Part shown: in pieces, positions 23,536 through 35,500 of the stretch
Position numbering within the stretch: position 1 is the first letter of the stretch
Layout of the letters: each line of letters opens with the position of its first letter
NCBI RefSeq assembly: GCF_003590095.1
Contig: NC_039490.1
Span: 10,991,834-11,055,833 of the forward strand
Length of the DNA: 64,000 bases
From: Trichoplusia ni
Lineage: Eukaryota; Arthropoda; Insecta; Lepidoptera; Noctuidae
Direction of reading: 5' to 3'
Made by a program: the position numbers and the translations under genes
The notes under the pieces: model-generated
Told to the model about the DNA's origin: nothing
Seen by the model: only the letters and a program-made list of their open reading frames with translations
Database searches by the model: none

Positions 23536-23760
23536 GTACTAGCTGTTGCCCTCGGGTCCGCAAGCTACGAGTCGAAAATGATCCCACGGAAACATAAAAT
23601 TGCGATGAAAACTATCTTAAGTGTTAAGTCTGGTTAATAACGATCGTTGTTGCAAGTTTCGTCTTCATCTGTTAAGTGGACTTGCGTTAAACAGGCACAA
23701 ACATCAATACATATACAAACTTTCGCGTTTAAAATTTTAGTACGAATAATTATTATATTA
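23536..23760 (+). repeat. Dispersed moth repeat, same type as at 3707
   Basis: Shares AGCTGTTGCCC, GATCCCACGGAAACATAAAA and the TACAAACTTTCGCGTTTA tail. Confidence 0.6.
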
Positions 23761-23783
23761 GGATAATATTAAGCGACATGACT

Positions 23784-23912
23784 TGGGCTCGAACCCCGCG
23801 CAGGACAAGCATTTTTGTGATCCACAATTGCTTCTGTGCATGTGACTTGAATGTTGGTGAAACTCCACGAGACACAATGATTGAAACCCCTAGAGCGTGC
23901 GTCGAATTTTTT
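23784..23912 (+). repeat. SINE (family A), 5' truncated, just upstream of ABCA exon 1
   Basis: Starts near a B-box-like GGGCTCGAACCCCG and continues GGACAAGC, GTGATCCACAATTGCTT, GCATGTGACTTGAATGTTGG to GAGACACAATGATT. Confidence 0.7.
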
Positions 23913-23979
23913 AACAAAGCTAAGAGTATGTGTGGTATATGAGCGGCCTGTTAATAGTAATGATGTCTGATTGTTGCAG

Positions 23980-24076
23980 GAATGTCGCGTGGCGGTGACC
24001 CGGGCTCACCATGGCCGGCGCCCGGCAGCTGCGCCTGCTGCTCTGGAAGGACTACCTCATACGGAAGAGAAAACTG
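23980..24076 (+). other. First coding exon with partial 5' UTR and overlapping uORF
   Basis: The exon follows a good acceptor (ttgttgcag, ending at 23979) and ends at a GTGAGT donor at 24077. The acceptor implies at least one upstream non-coding exon, which I could not place. The main ATG is at 24011 (A at -3, G at +4). An earlier ATG at 23982 is out of frame. It opens a reading frame that runs through the exon and stops at a TGA formed across the splice junction with exon 2 (TG ending at 24076, A at 24513). Confidence 0.75.
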
Positions 24077-26583
24077 GTGAGTACACAACTATAGACCTTA
24101 GAGACGTGTGCTCAATACGTCCCTCTAAGTATTTCTAATACTGGAACCAGTATCAAAGTTAACATTTAGTGTCTGATGATCACCGCTCGTTGTGAGCTAG
24201 CAATCATTCAAATGGCTACGTTGGCTACTTTGTGGGTTCGGTCCCCGTTTAGGGCAAGTATTTGTCTGATCCATAAATGCTTATTTAAAATCTGGATCGA
24301 GCCATTTGGCGGCCCAAAGCTGGGTACGGACTTGTGGCCATGGCACGCTATTTCACTGCGGTTTTGTAACGATGTTTTCATTCACCGTTGTAAATGTGTT
24401 TTGATTATTTACACAAAACCCCCCAGATTGAGATCTATTATTAGTTTAAAGAAAAAAAATAGGTAAAGCAACCTCTTTTGTTTGTCATAATTATAACCCA
24501 TGATTGTTTCAGATAACGCTGGTGGGAGTACTATGGGCGACGGCGGTTATGTTAAGTTTATACGTAGTTAGGATTAATGTAGACAATCAAGACTTTCCGA
24601 CATGTGAGTATAACCTAAAGTTAAACAAATATATAACATCTAGCCTCTCCAATGAACCTGGTGTAGGCTACTCCCTCTTAGAGTAACGTTCAGGATGTGG
24701 ATACGAGACAACACCCTATCCTTGTGATACGTCTTCTCGCTTCCACAACTTAATCTTCCTCACTTTAAAAAATGGCGGTTTTGGTATGTTGAGTAAATGA
24801 AGCATCATTCAAGCCTTAATTCAGCTTTTTAGGTCGATGAATGAATGACAATTGGATTAAATAGTGCCATATTTGTATTATTCTAATCATTATTCCAACC
24901 CAATAATTGGATATTCAGTACGGGGCCGAACAGTCATGGTCAATACAATGAATTTCCAATTATTTTGTTGGCAGCATAGTTAAGAGAATAGGAATAATTT
25001 CAATTTTAATCCAATTTCATTAATTCATTGGCCATTTTTAATAGCAGAATTGGGGCCCAGATCGAAAACCCAAACAATTTCAGTTACTACATCAATCAGT
25101 GGTACCTATTTATAGCCGTTTCTACGTCCTTCACGCAAACAAATGTCAAGCAATAGTTATGTAAATGTAAATACAAAGAACACACAAGAATACTTTTAGT
25201 ATGCCCTGCGCGTGCGCAACTTGACTTGAATGAAATTAACTGTTTGTCTTTCATGCTCCGTGTATCTACTTATACCCATAACTGGCATTTCACTTTCGAT
25301 TTTATTATTTTAACATTTTCCCTTGAATACAAATTATCTAGATTTATTATCCTTTTTAATCTACTGATAAAAATGTTTTTCCTGTACAGGTGGATTCCCT
25401 GCGCGAGCGTTGCCCAGCGCTGGAATGCTGCCCTTCCTGCAGTCGTTTATGTGCACAGTCAACAACGAGTGCTCACCGTTAGACCAGTTCGATGAAATAC
25501 CCACTTATGAAAACTCCAAGTAAGTCTCATCATCAAAAAGATGAGATAGGTATATCAGCGGGGATTATTTAACCTTCGTTCGATTAAGAAACAAAATCTC
25601 TCGTATTTTGTTGTTAGCGATCTTATTTTAAGTATTTTAACCCCCAACGCAAAAAGGCGGCCTAATATAAGTGTAACGTGTCTATCTGCGGCATCATACC
25701 TCCCGAACGTAATGAACAATTCCATTTAGTTTTGGATTAAAGATGCGTTTTGAGAGAGTGTTTTTAGACATATTTGATAAAAAAAGCTATGGAGGTGCAA
25801 CATTACTGTAAGCAATTTTGTTTTTTTTTTTAATTTCTCTTGTATCATTCCTAAGTCAAAGTCAAATTCTTTATATCAATTAGACCAGTAAATGGCACTT
25901 TTGAACGTCAAAACAATCCTCTTCCCAGACTAACTCAGCTGCAGCGCAAGCTATCCCCCATAATGAACGAGACGGTCCTGGACGTGGCCTCCTCGGTGCC
26001 GGACGCCATCAAGCTGCTGGCGACGCTGGCCGACGTCGTCGACGAACCCTCCTTCATTGATATTAGCAGTAAGTAGTACCTACTAAGTAGTATACCTATA
26101 AAAATCCTAATATTTGAACAAGAAATTTGACCACGGTTCTTTAAAGATTGCATGTCCAAATTGGCTCCAAATATAAATTTACTATGCAGGAAATCCGATA
26201 TCCATTGCAAGCCGTGTTCTAGACCAAATGGTCTAAATTGGTGTTCTCATATTTCCCACATAGAATAATCTGAATCATGTCAATGCCATTGCTATTGACT
26301 TGCCAAAGGCCATGTATGAATATTGAACGTCAACGCGTCATAACTTGGATCCTATTCTCTCACATGAAGACTGTGAGGGCCGACTTGACAATACGATTCC
26401 TCAATTAATTCCAAGGAGAAAATAAATGATAATTTGAATTACCCATTTTTTGCAGAAAATGGTCTAAAAGTACGAGACCTCTTTGCTTCGCCGAACAAAG
26501 TAAAGCGCTACGTGTCAGACAAGTTGGAGCTGAGTGAGGAGGTGGCTGACAGCGTGATGGATGCCGAGCTCAGTTTCCAAGGT
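24011..26583 (+). other. ABCA exons 1-5: N-terminus, TM1 and start of extracellular domain 1
   Basis: Exons: 24011-24076, 24513-24603, 25390-25519, 25929-26068, 26456-26583. The protein starts MAGARQLRLLLWKDYLIRKR, the ABCA-type cytosolic entry with the conserved LLLWK(D/N) stretch. One hydrophobic helix follows at about residues 22-44, rich in L, V, A and T and ending VVRINV. Exon 3 holds the family hallmark GFPARALPSAGMLPFLQ followed by CTVNNEC, which starts the first extracellular domain. Splice phases join without conflict (0, 1, 2, 1, 0). Confidence 0.92.
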
Positions 26584-29500
26584 GTAAGTTGTTGCACACG
26601 ATAGGTATCCAACCAATAGCCTTATAGACATGGGCAGCTTATGGCCGCCTGCACACTGGACAACCTGGCTGCAGTAACCAGTTGAACATATAAATGGGGG
26701 GAAGAAGCCCAAGCAGTCACAATTCAAATACAATATTTTGTAACCAGGTCACCTAGTGCGTAGAAAGTCTAACTCATCAAGTTTGAGCACGAGAAATTCC
26801 AATTCTGATGTATTAGAAGAAATTCAAATATTATGCTCATAATTTTAAAACAACTTCAATGTCTTTTGCAGTTATTAAAAGGCAACCTGAACAGGTGCAG
26901 CGTGGCGTCATTAAATGAAACTATAATGATGACAAACAACGAACATCTGAATGTTTTTATGGAGAGACTGTGTTTGAAGTCTATGGAGGAGCTCCAGAAG
27001 ATATTTGTGGACGTATTGTTTGAAGTGAACTATAGTAAATATGTGACCATGGTGAGTGAATTGTAGGCATTTTAATTGTGTCTTAAGAAGAATGAATAAC
27101 CGTAGCTACAAACGCTGTTGCGAAAATGCGGAAAACTTTTGCTGCGGAACTTACTGTACGTAAATACGAGTATGTTGATTTCTCAGATTGTGTTACCATG
27201 GAAACGTGATCAGCGATATTTTGAGCTACATAAGAACCGTATTCGATCTAACTGTGCTTTTATTAATGTTATCAGTACAATTAACAAAATTTAAATTTTA
27301 TCTTAGTGATAAAATTTACAAGTCCTTGCGCTTCTGGGTGCTTCAAAATTTTACCTTGTTAAGTCTTTCGTTGTAATGAAACTAAGATGGCGCAATATAC
27401 TTAGTAAAGTAGCCTTCTGCCGCCTGGTATTCCAATACGATTCTTGCTTTCAGCTAGGTGACATGTACTACAAGCTGACAGGAGACAAGAGGTTGAACAC
27501 GTTAGGAGACATGTTGACGGCTGTGCTGCGCATGATGAGGCTGCAGCACTTCCTACCACCGGAGCTGGTCTCCATCTTCCAGGGGGAAACCATCGACTTC
27601 AGTTACATACAGCTAAATCTGTAAGTGTATGACAGTTATTTCAATAATTTTAGCACTTTGGTTTTGGAGTTATTGAACGAAAAATTTCATCAAGTTCTTC
27701 GTTCAAAATTTCATCCTGGTTTCATATTTCAGAATACCAAAGTTAATGGATTTATTTAAACCAACATTCGGCGACACACAGGCTTACGGAATTATACGAG
27801 ACTTTACAGACGCTATTGTGGTTGGCCTCCAATATTTGGACAAAGTATTTTCAAAACAACGTTCAAAAGAAATGACTACGGTTGGATCAAATGTTGGTAA
27901 CAAACATGCTGCAACTGGTTTGCAAGCTGTGTCCAATTTATTTCATAATGCGGCTGATGTGTTTGAAGAGGCTATGGAGAAGGATTCAACCATAGACACA
28001 TTTAGTATGTAAGTAAAATTCCGATATCTTTGATTCTTTCTTAGCCATACTAAGAAAGCAATGTACAAAAAATACACGTACCGTTCTAGTTCAACAAAAA
28101 TATAGGTATAGTTATGTATACATGTTGTCATTTAAATAGTAGGCTTTAATTACGTTTGCAACTTTTTCCAGACTATCACAAATAATGAACTTCATAAACA
28201 AATTCCTATCAGCAAGGACAAAACACGACGTAGTATTTTACTCGACCCTACTAGCTAAGTTGATGGAAAGCGCTCATAGAGTAATAGACATCAACATGAA
28301 CATCGAGCAGTTGACCTATAACGTTACCCTGAGGCACCCCGCCGCTGTGGACGTGTTGAAAGGGATTCCACCGAACATTGTCGGCAAGGCTTTCGAGGCT
28401 CTGGCTGATGCTGAACGAACACAGGTACGTTTGAAGTATAATTTGAAGATTAATGACTAGGTAAGGTTTTATTATGAATGGTTGAGTTAGTCGAATGCTT
28501 GAGATGAGTCAAGAATTTTAACTGTTGATTTTGTATAGTCATATTTTTTTATTCATTCAACTAGTATTTTTTTACTTGTACTTATATTCGCTAACAAGAA
28601 CAAAATTACAAAAACGTGGTTATCTTTTCTCAACTGCACGATAAGCAACATAACTTGGTCACTTTATAGTAGAGATTGATCAAAATAAAGACAAAGATAG
28701 CGAAATTTTTGGTCAAACTTCAGCCGGATTTAAAATGTAACCGTACTTACTTTGTATGCCTTTGTTTTCAGATCCTGACTTCAAAGATTAACCTCCCCGG
28801 CCAGATGTTCTGCGACGTGTACAAACTGCAGACTTTCTTCGTGATATCCAAACCTGACGCGGAGGCGTTGAAGAAGCAGCTGTGCAGCGACGCCTGGAAG
28901 AACTATGTCTCGGATCTTATTAGATCCTTTGGAGTGTTTGAAGTTAAAAATAATGTGAGTAGATTGGCCTGGTTGTAATAAATACATATTATCATGGATG
29001 ATTAATCTTGCGGTTGGAACTTGGAAATTATTCGTCTCAGAAGAAAGTACTTGCAGATTTTTATAACACTTTGATTGAATATTCATGATGAAAAAAATAC
29101 TGGCATCAAACACGGTCGCTTTACTTCAAATCTGTATTAAGTTTTGAAATGAAACTACTTTTACGGATTTTATCGCGGTTTAATTTTGGATTAAGAACAC
29201 ATAGCTGACGTGAACCACCGCCGCTCAACGAAGTCTGCAGTCGCCGAACATGCTGAAGGTTCCAGCCATTATATTAGATTTGACCAACCACAGGTCCTCG
29301 CTAAAGAATCCAAATTCCTACCTAGGATGTTTCGCGAGGCTATTGAGATTAAAAAACACCCTAATTTCAATAGGGAAGATGGCTGGAAGATATCACCTAC
29401 TTGGGATCCAATAATAAATAAACTCAAGGCCAAACCCAAGAGCAGCGCTGCAAGGCATCAAGACACAGTGAGCTCATACTGCGTAGGTCGGACCACAAAT

Positions 29501-32500
29501 AATTAATTAAAATATGAAGGTAGAACGAGCAACATCTTCTGTCAAGACGAACGCCATCTCAGTCTGCCCGTGACCATGATACCTGCAAAGGTTTCGAAAC
29601 GTCGGGAACTAAAATCCAAAATTAAACCGCGATAAAATCCGTAAAAGTAGTTTCATTTCAATGTCTAACATTCGCGTAAACCTAAGAAACCACTGTATTA
29701 GGTTTTCGTACCCTATTTTAATGGGCGATGTAATTTTGAAAGTATATGTACTTTTAGCCTATGTACCAAACTTTGAAGTAAGAAAACAGCATTGGGGTCT
29801 GTTTGTATTGAACATTGAACATTTTGTTGAATTCAAAAATTTCCTGTCGTCGTCTATCAAATTCTCAATGTACAGATAAACCACATGGCATCACTCCTCA
29901 TCCAAGAAACCCTTGGCAAGGACACGAGCGACCAATTATACACCATCGAGCAAGACTTCAAGGTGCTGAAGAACTTCAGCCAGGCGCTGGTGAGGATTGA
30001 GACGGAGACCAGGCCGGCCGTGAACTGGAGCCAGCTGTTCCATGTCACTGAAGACTCGGAGCTGATCAAAGTGGTGCGGACGAAGGGGCACTTGGGGAAA
30101 CAAATACTGTGAGTAAATTTTTACTTCCTGACATTTTGATAAAATTGTATATTGCCCTTAAAACGTTGACGAAAACAATGTTTGTACTGCTAAGTTAAAT
30201 TTATTTGACTTCTTTTTTTTGCGTTATTAGATCGCGTTCCCAATTTGACGACCTCCGTGGTCGAGTGGCGTACGCACCGGTTTCAAGGTGTCGCTAGCTC
30301 TGAGGTCCCGGGTTCGATCCCCGGTCAGGTCAATGTAAAAATTCACATTTGTACATTGTCTCGGGTCTGGGTGTTTGTGGTACCTTCGTTGTATCTGAAT
30401 TCCATAACACAAGTGCTTTAGCAACTTACTTTGGGTTCAGAACAATGTATGTGATGTTGTCCGCATTTATTTAATTTAGATTAGCATCTAATACACATGG
30501 CACATTTTATTTTTGCTGCAAACTTTATGTGAAAGTGCGATTACATATGTCTGCCTACTGCCCAATGTTAATAATTCAATTATCTGTCATTATCGTTAGA
30601 GTAATATGAGCTTACCTGATCATGATAATTTATTTTTACTGACAATTTACAGAATAGTAGTCCACGGAGCTATAGCAAAGGAGATCGTTCAGCAGAACCC
30701 GATCCTAGACTTCAAGATCTCCCCATATTTAGAAGACGTCATCATCCTGGTGTCAGGGATGAACAGACAGCTGGATATAACGCCGAAGGGTCAGGCTGCG
30801 GGACTGAAGAAGTTGTACGTAGATATAGTGAGGACCATGCTGATGACCGCTCTGGATGAGGAAAAGGTAGATCTAAAGAGATAGAAGCATTTAAATCAAT
30901 ATATAACTTCAAATTACATCCATGTGTATTTCTCTCTCATGCCTATTTTTCTCTATATTTCACATGAGGGTGACAAAGACAACATGACTCTTAGGCAGGG
31001 TCTTTCATGAATAAAGTTGATATATAATCTATTGCCGCGAAAGAACAATATTAGATACCAAAAGTAAATTTCAATTAAATCTATATTCATATAAAAAAAC
31101 ATTAATCATCACTATTAATCACCAACATAAACAACTCTACCTTTCAGACATACAAAGCGCTATCTACGCCTGGCGTAGACATGCTGTGCTACGGCGTAGA
31201 CACCGCTACCGAGTACCTAGAACTGCCTCCAGAAGATGCCATCAAACAAGAGCTGGTGGAAGCTCTGTGTAACGCTACGCTCGCCATCGAGAACGGACTG
31301 CAAGCTGACTCTGAGGTCTCCAAAGCTGTAAGTAATATTGAGAAAATACATTACGATTAAAATTTCACAATTATTTTTATTATACATTCTGCTTATGGGT
31401 ATTTTCTGTTGGGAAGATTTTCTTTTTCTTGCCTTTTCGGTTTGTAGCAATTGATGTTTTCCTTCAGCATTTGTCACTGGTGTCAAGGAATAATGAAGAA
31501 AATACATACAACGTTAATATGTCATATTGGTATGTTTCCTGCGTTGGGATCAGACCTCCGCATGGTGAATACATGTCAAGGCCACATCGACCTTTATCTT
31601 AATTCAATTAATTCCTTTCAGATAGCGATCATAAGGAACTCACCCCACGCGGCCCTGAACCTCAACTGGAACGACCTGATCACCAACATAAAGAACTTGT
31701 ACGTGAAGCTGGACAGGGACTACACGTACCTGTTCCAGTTCTCCAGCTATAACATGGACGAAGACACCAAGAGACGAGTGGACTCCCTGTTCAGCGAGGC
31801 CAAGGAATACTGGTTTGGTACGCAGAGTATGGAGAGGAGTTTACGATTGAGGTAATTTTTTTGTTCTACTTCTCATATTTTTACGAATTAAAGACCCTAT
31901 GCCCCTGCAGAATAGGATTCATTGTGGAGAAAAAATATCGTGGTTTGGGTCATGCAAATATGAACCTAAATTAATAGTCTCAAAATACATTTTCGAGTGT
32001 CTTTAAAATTAGTTCCTCTGCTTTTCACTCGGCCTACCCACTTTTTATCCTGCCCAGTTCTTAATTTTTCTATATAATTTCTCAGCGTGAAACTAGCTCT
32101 CCGTTTCTTGGATATCGTGGACCACGGCCTGTTCGACATCAGCTCAGAGATCTGGCTGAAGATGAAGCACACGATCGAAACTGTCGCCGGACCCTTCAGC
32201 GTGTTCGATGAGACTGTCAAACTGGTTGCAGGTAACGTGGTGACAAGTACCTAATGATACGAAAATATTCTGCGTTACACGATACACCTCGTATACAAGT
32301 CTAATCAAGTCCAATGAAACACAAAAAAACTGCATTAACCTACTTCTCTTCTCTTTTCCTTTAACGTAAAATAGGTGTCATTAACTCCCATAATTTTACA
32401 TGGCTCAGTAGTCTTTATTCGGCTTCGGTTGTATTTTTTTTCTTGATAAAAAAGTATTACCCAAAAAGTTATAATTATTTATCATATCCCAGCCCTCCTG

Positions 32501-35500
32501 ACGGGCGGGCCGTACTCCGGCGACCTGCCCCCGTCCACGGTGTCGGCCCTCACCGCCGTCATCCCCAACGTGCCGCAGCTCACTGTCGACGCCGTCGATA
32601 TTATACTCCGTGATGATACTGACGTGAGTAGACCACTATTGGATTACCACACAAAAAAAAAACTTTTTCCTGCAACATCAAAAGGTTATTATATCTATCA
32701 ACTATTTTTCTGCAACGTACGTATTATAATATTTATTTGTTGTCGTTGTTGTTGTTGGGTATGTAACAGCTGTGTGATGGACGTTTTAATAAGTTCTTTA
32801 TACATTTTTATTCAATTAATTAATCTCTGATCCAATCAGTCCGAAGATATTCAACGGGTTAAAATTGTATTAAATGATGTAACGGTATACTCACGCGTAT
32901 TTATCGGGAGCGCTCGACTAGTTACTATATAATGAATCAGTCTCATGATAGTTATTATAAAAAAGGTAAAAAAATTTGACGTACTCCATCATTCGGATAT
33001 CTTTTTTAAACTTTGAATGAATTTCCAGGTGGATCCAATAATAGCCCTCCTAAACGCGGACCCCCCCTGGCCCTGCTCCCGCACCAGCTTATCGGAACTG
33101 CTCCAACTGTCGCCCCCCTCCAAGTCCGCCCTGGTAGGCATGGAGAAGATCTTCTGCCTGGACCGGGACATCCAGGACGAGTGGGCTGAGTATCTTGTTG
33201 CTAAGAACGCTACTATTAATGTGAGTTTTACATTTTATAATACTTTATTCGTGGATTACGTCACGCAGTTGGTGTCCCATTGGTGCACAAAGACCCCTTT
33301 CAATTTAAGAAGGACTAAGCATTAATCTGCCTCTGTCAGAGGCTAATCTTTAATCAAAAACTGTTCATATTCTTTAAGCTCGATACAATACTTAGGACGA
33401 AGAATCATTTTAGAACGATAGCATAATAAAGAATCCTCTACTGGTTTCTGTCCAACAGTGGACTGTAATGAGCTGATGCTCACTATCCGGTGATCATGAT
33501 GATGATAGGATTATTTACTTGATAAACCAAAATCTATATTGTCAACAATAAGTTTTTACAGCAGTTCAGTAGATATTTGTGGGTCGTTCAAAAAATACGA
33601 ACTTTCTTACTTTCAGAACAACACATCATGGAACAGAACTGACTACGAGCCGCACCTGTTCCTCAAGTTCTCGGTGACCTTCGACTCCGTGGTGGAAGAC
33701 GTGATCCTCACGAGGGATGCTCTGCAGCATGTGTTCAACGACTCCGCTGATGGACGGCTCGGACTCAAGGAGGCCTGGACTTACGCTGTCAATGCTCTTA
33801 ATACTACTGACAGGGATGTTATACTGAGGTAAGATAACGATATATTTATTTATAAGGGATACAATGTTTATAAGGGGGTATTATTGTAAGGGTGTAAACT
33901 GTTTTTGTGTGGCTACAGATAATATTTTTTCTAATTTCTTAATTTTTCACCAACGATTAACTTAACTTCTAGCCATTCAAAAAATCTAAACTATAATTAG
34001 TCTCATACGATACCGATCAGTGTTCTAATAATTGAAAGTATATGTTGAGAACTATAAGAAAACTGAATGTTGGCAATTGCTATTATAAAAAAAATAACTT
34101 GATTATTCAAAATATTATGTTGCATGCTAAAGTATACGGTTAATACTTTGTCAACTCTTATGGCTATACACAAACAATATATTTTCTTCAAATCCTGCAG
34201 GAAACTATTCACAAAGGTCGACACAGTACTAAACGCGGTCCAGACTCCCCCAACACCTAGTGACGTCCCCCTGAGCTCGCTGTGGGAGCTGTTCTCCAAG
34301 TGCAGCCCTGGCTACATCGACGACGACTGCCGAGCCCTCGGCAGAAAAGCATGGAAGCACTTCTTCGAAGCCTTCTCCGTCATCCTGGAGAATGTAGCTG
34401 CTGATCTCATGACTTACTTTAAAGAGGCTAATGGTTAGTAACTAACGCTTTTATAGAAACCATACTATGATAATGTAATATTATGATGTTGCCGTAAGTC
34501 ATTGGAAAGACGAAAACCCTACAACATATAGCTGGCCACAGTACCTGGCATGCTGCAAGTTCAAGCTTCTAGTATAGCAAGAACGTGTGTGATCCACAAA
34601 TGCTTATTCTAATTTGGGGTCTATTTGTGCACGTACTAGCAATGCCTGTCCAAGGATCAAATTTCTCATTTTTTTCCTGAGCCAACTTTCTACTTGTGCT
34701 CAGACGGCACAAAGTTTCACCAACACCACAGGCTGTTGTTGGCTTGGCAATACATATTTGGCTTTGATAAAGTGTTCTTGGTGTTATCTGGTGTAATTAA
34801 GCTTTTAGATGTAATAAAAAATAACTTCAACAATTTCCGCAGAGCCGAACTCGAACCTGCTCCAGCTGGTGGGCTTCACGCGCCGCACGGGGCTGTACAT
34901 GCTGTATGACAAGATGCCGGAGTTCGTGGGCACGCTGCTCAACTCCTACTGGGACTACGGGTTCATGAGCCAGGTAAACTCTCAAAACAGCGAAGCCTTA
35001 ACACAAAAAAAAAATGATCGGAGACCCTATCTAGTCTATCTAGCCAACATGTACCTAGTCTTTTCCTAACAAAGTTTCGGCTTTCAGTCTATCTGAATGC
35101 GGCTGGATACCAGTTTTATAGGAGCTCTTGCTTAACTAACAAGACGGCTTCTTTTTCTTTTAGAGTTTGTTAATGGGGTATCTGTGTTGCAGGCAATTCA
35201 GTAAACTGAACAAAATATATCTCTTTTTAAGACTGGTAATAAACTCCAAATATTAAAGTAAATCAAATCAAAAACCTGCAGATACATATAAAACCCTTTA
35301 TCAAAAGTTGACTAAGGACATTCTTTTATTTCTTTACTTATAAATAACTCTTGCCCAGGTTCGTCGCGCCTCTCAATCCCAGTTCTGGGACTGTGATGCC
35401 CTGATCAAAGCCCTGCAGCCGCCCCCCGGCAGTCCCATAGACTCCGCCCTTATTAAGAAGGTGAAGCCCTTCATCTGCCCTTCGCTGCTACACTGGCTGT

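Larger units (their letters stand above)
21173..23783. other. Upstream region of ABCA; no exon recognised
   Basis: Contains a repeat (21690-21870), a CA microsatellite and another dispersed repeat (23536-23760). A minus-strand frame at 23084-23320 is open but has no recognised motif or splice context. Any 5' UTR exon of ABCA here is not distinguishable by eye. Confidence 0.5.
26872..31327 (+). other. ABCA exons 6-13: extracellular domain 1, modules A-C
   Basis: Exons: 26872-27051, 27454-27620, 27733-28008, 28172-28424, 28772-28954, 29876-30108, 30653-30866, 31148-31327. The predicted protein is alpha-helical and polar, with no membrane segment and scattered N-x-S/T sites. Exons 6, 10 and 13 begin and end in phase 0, are 60-61 codons long, and each carries two cysteines about 22-31 residues apart (NRCSV..RLCLK; MFCDV..QLCSD; MLCYG..ALCNA). 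Between them lie phase 0-2 then 2-0 exons. I know no catalytic role for this domain; in the family such domains face the lumen or outside. Intron 10 (28955-29875) holds a Penelope-like remnant and intron 11 (30109-30652) a SINE. Confidence 0.88.

Noticed and set aside
30248..30332. A functional tRNA gene
   Set aside because: The T-arm is perfect, but the acceptor stem pairs at only 5 of 7 positions, the anticodon arm is irregular, and a SINE body follows directly.
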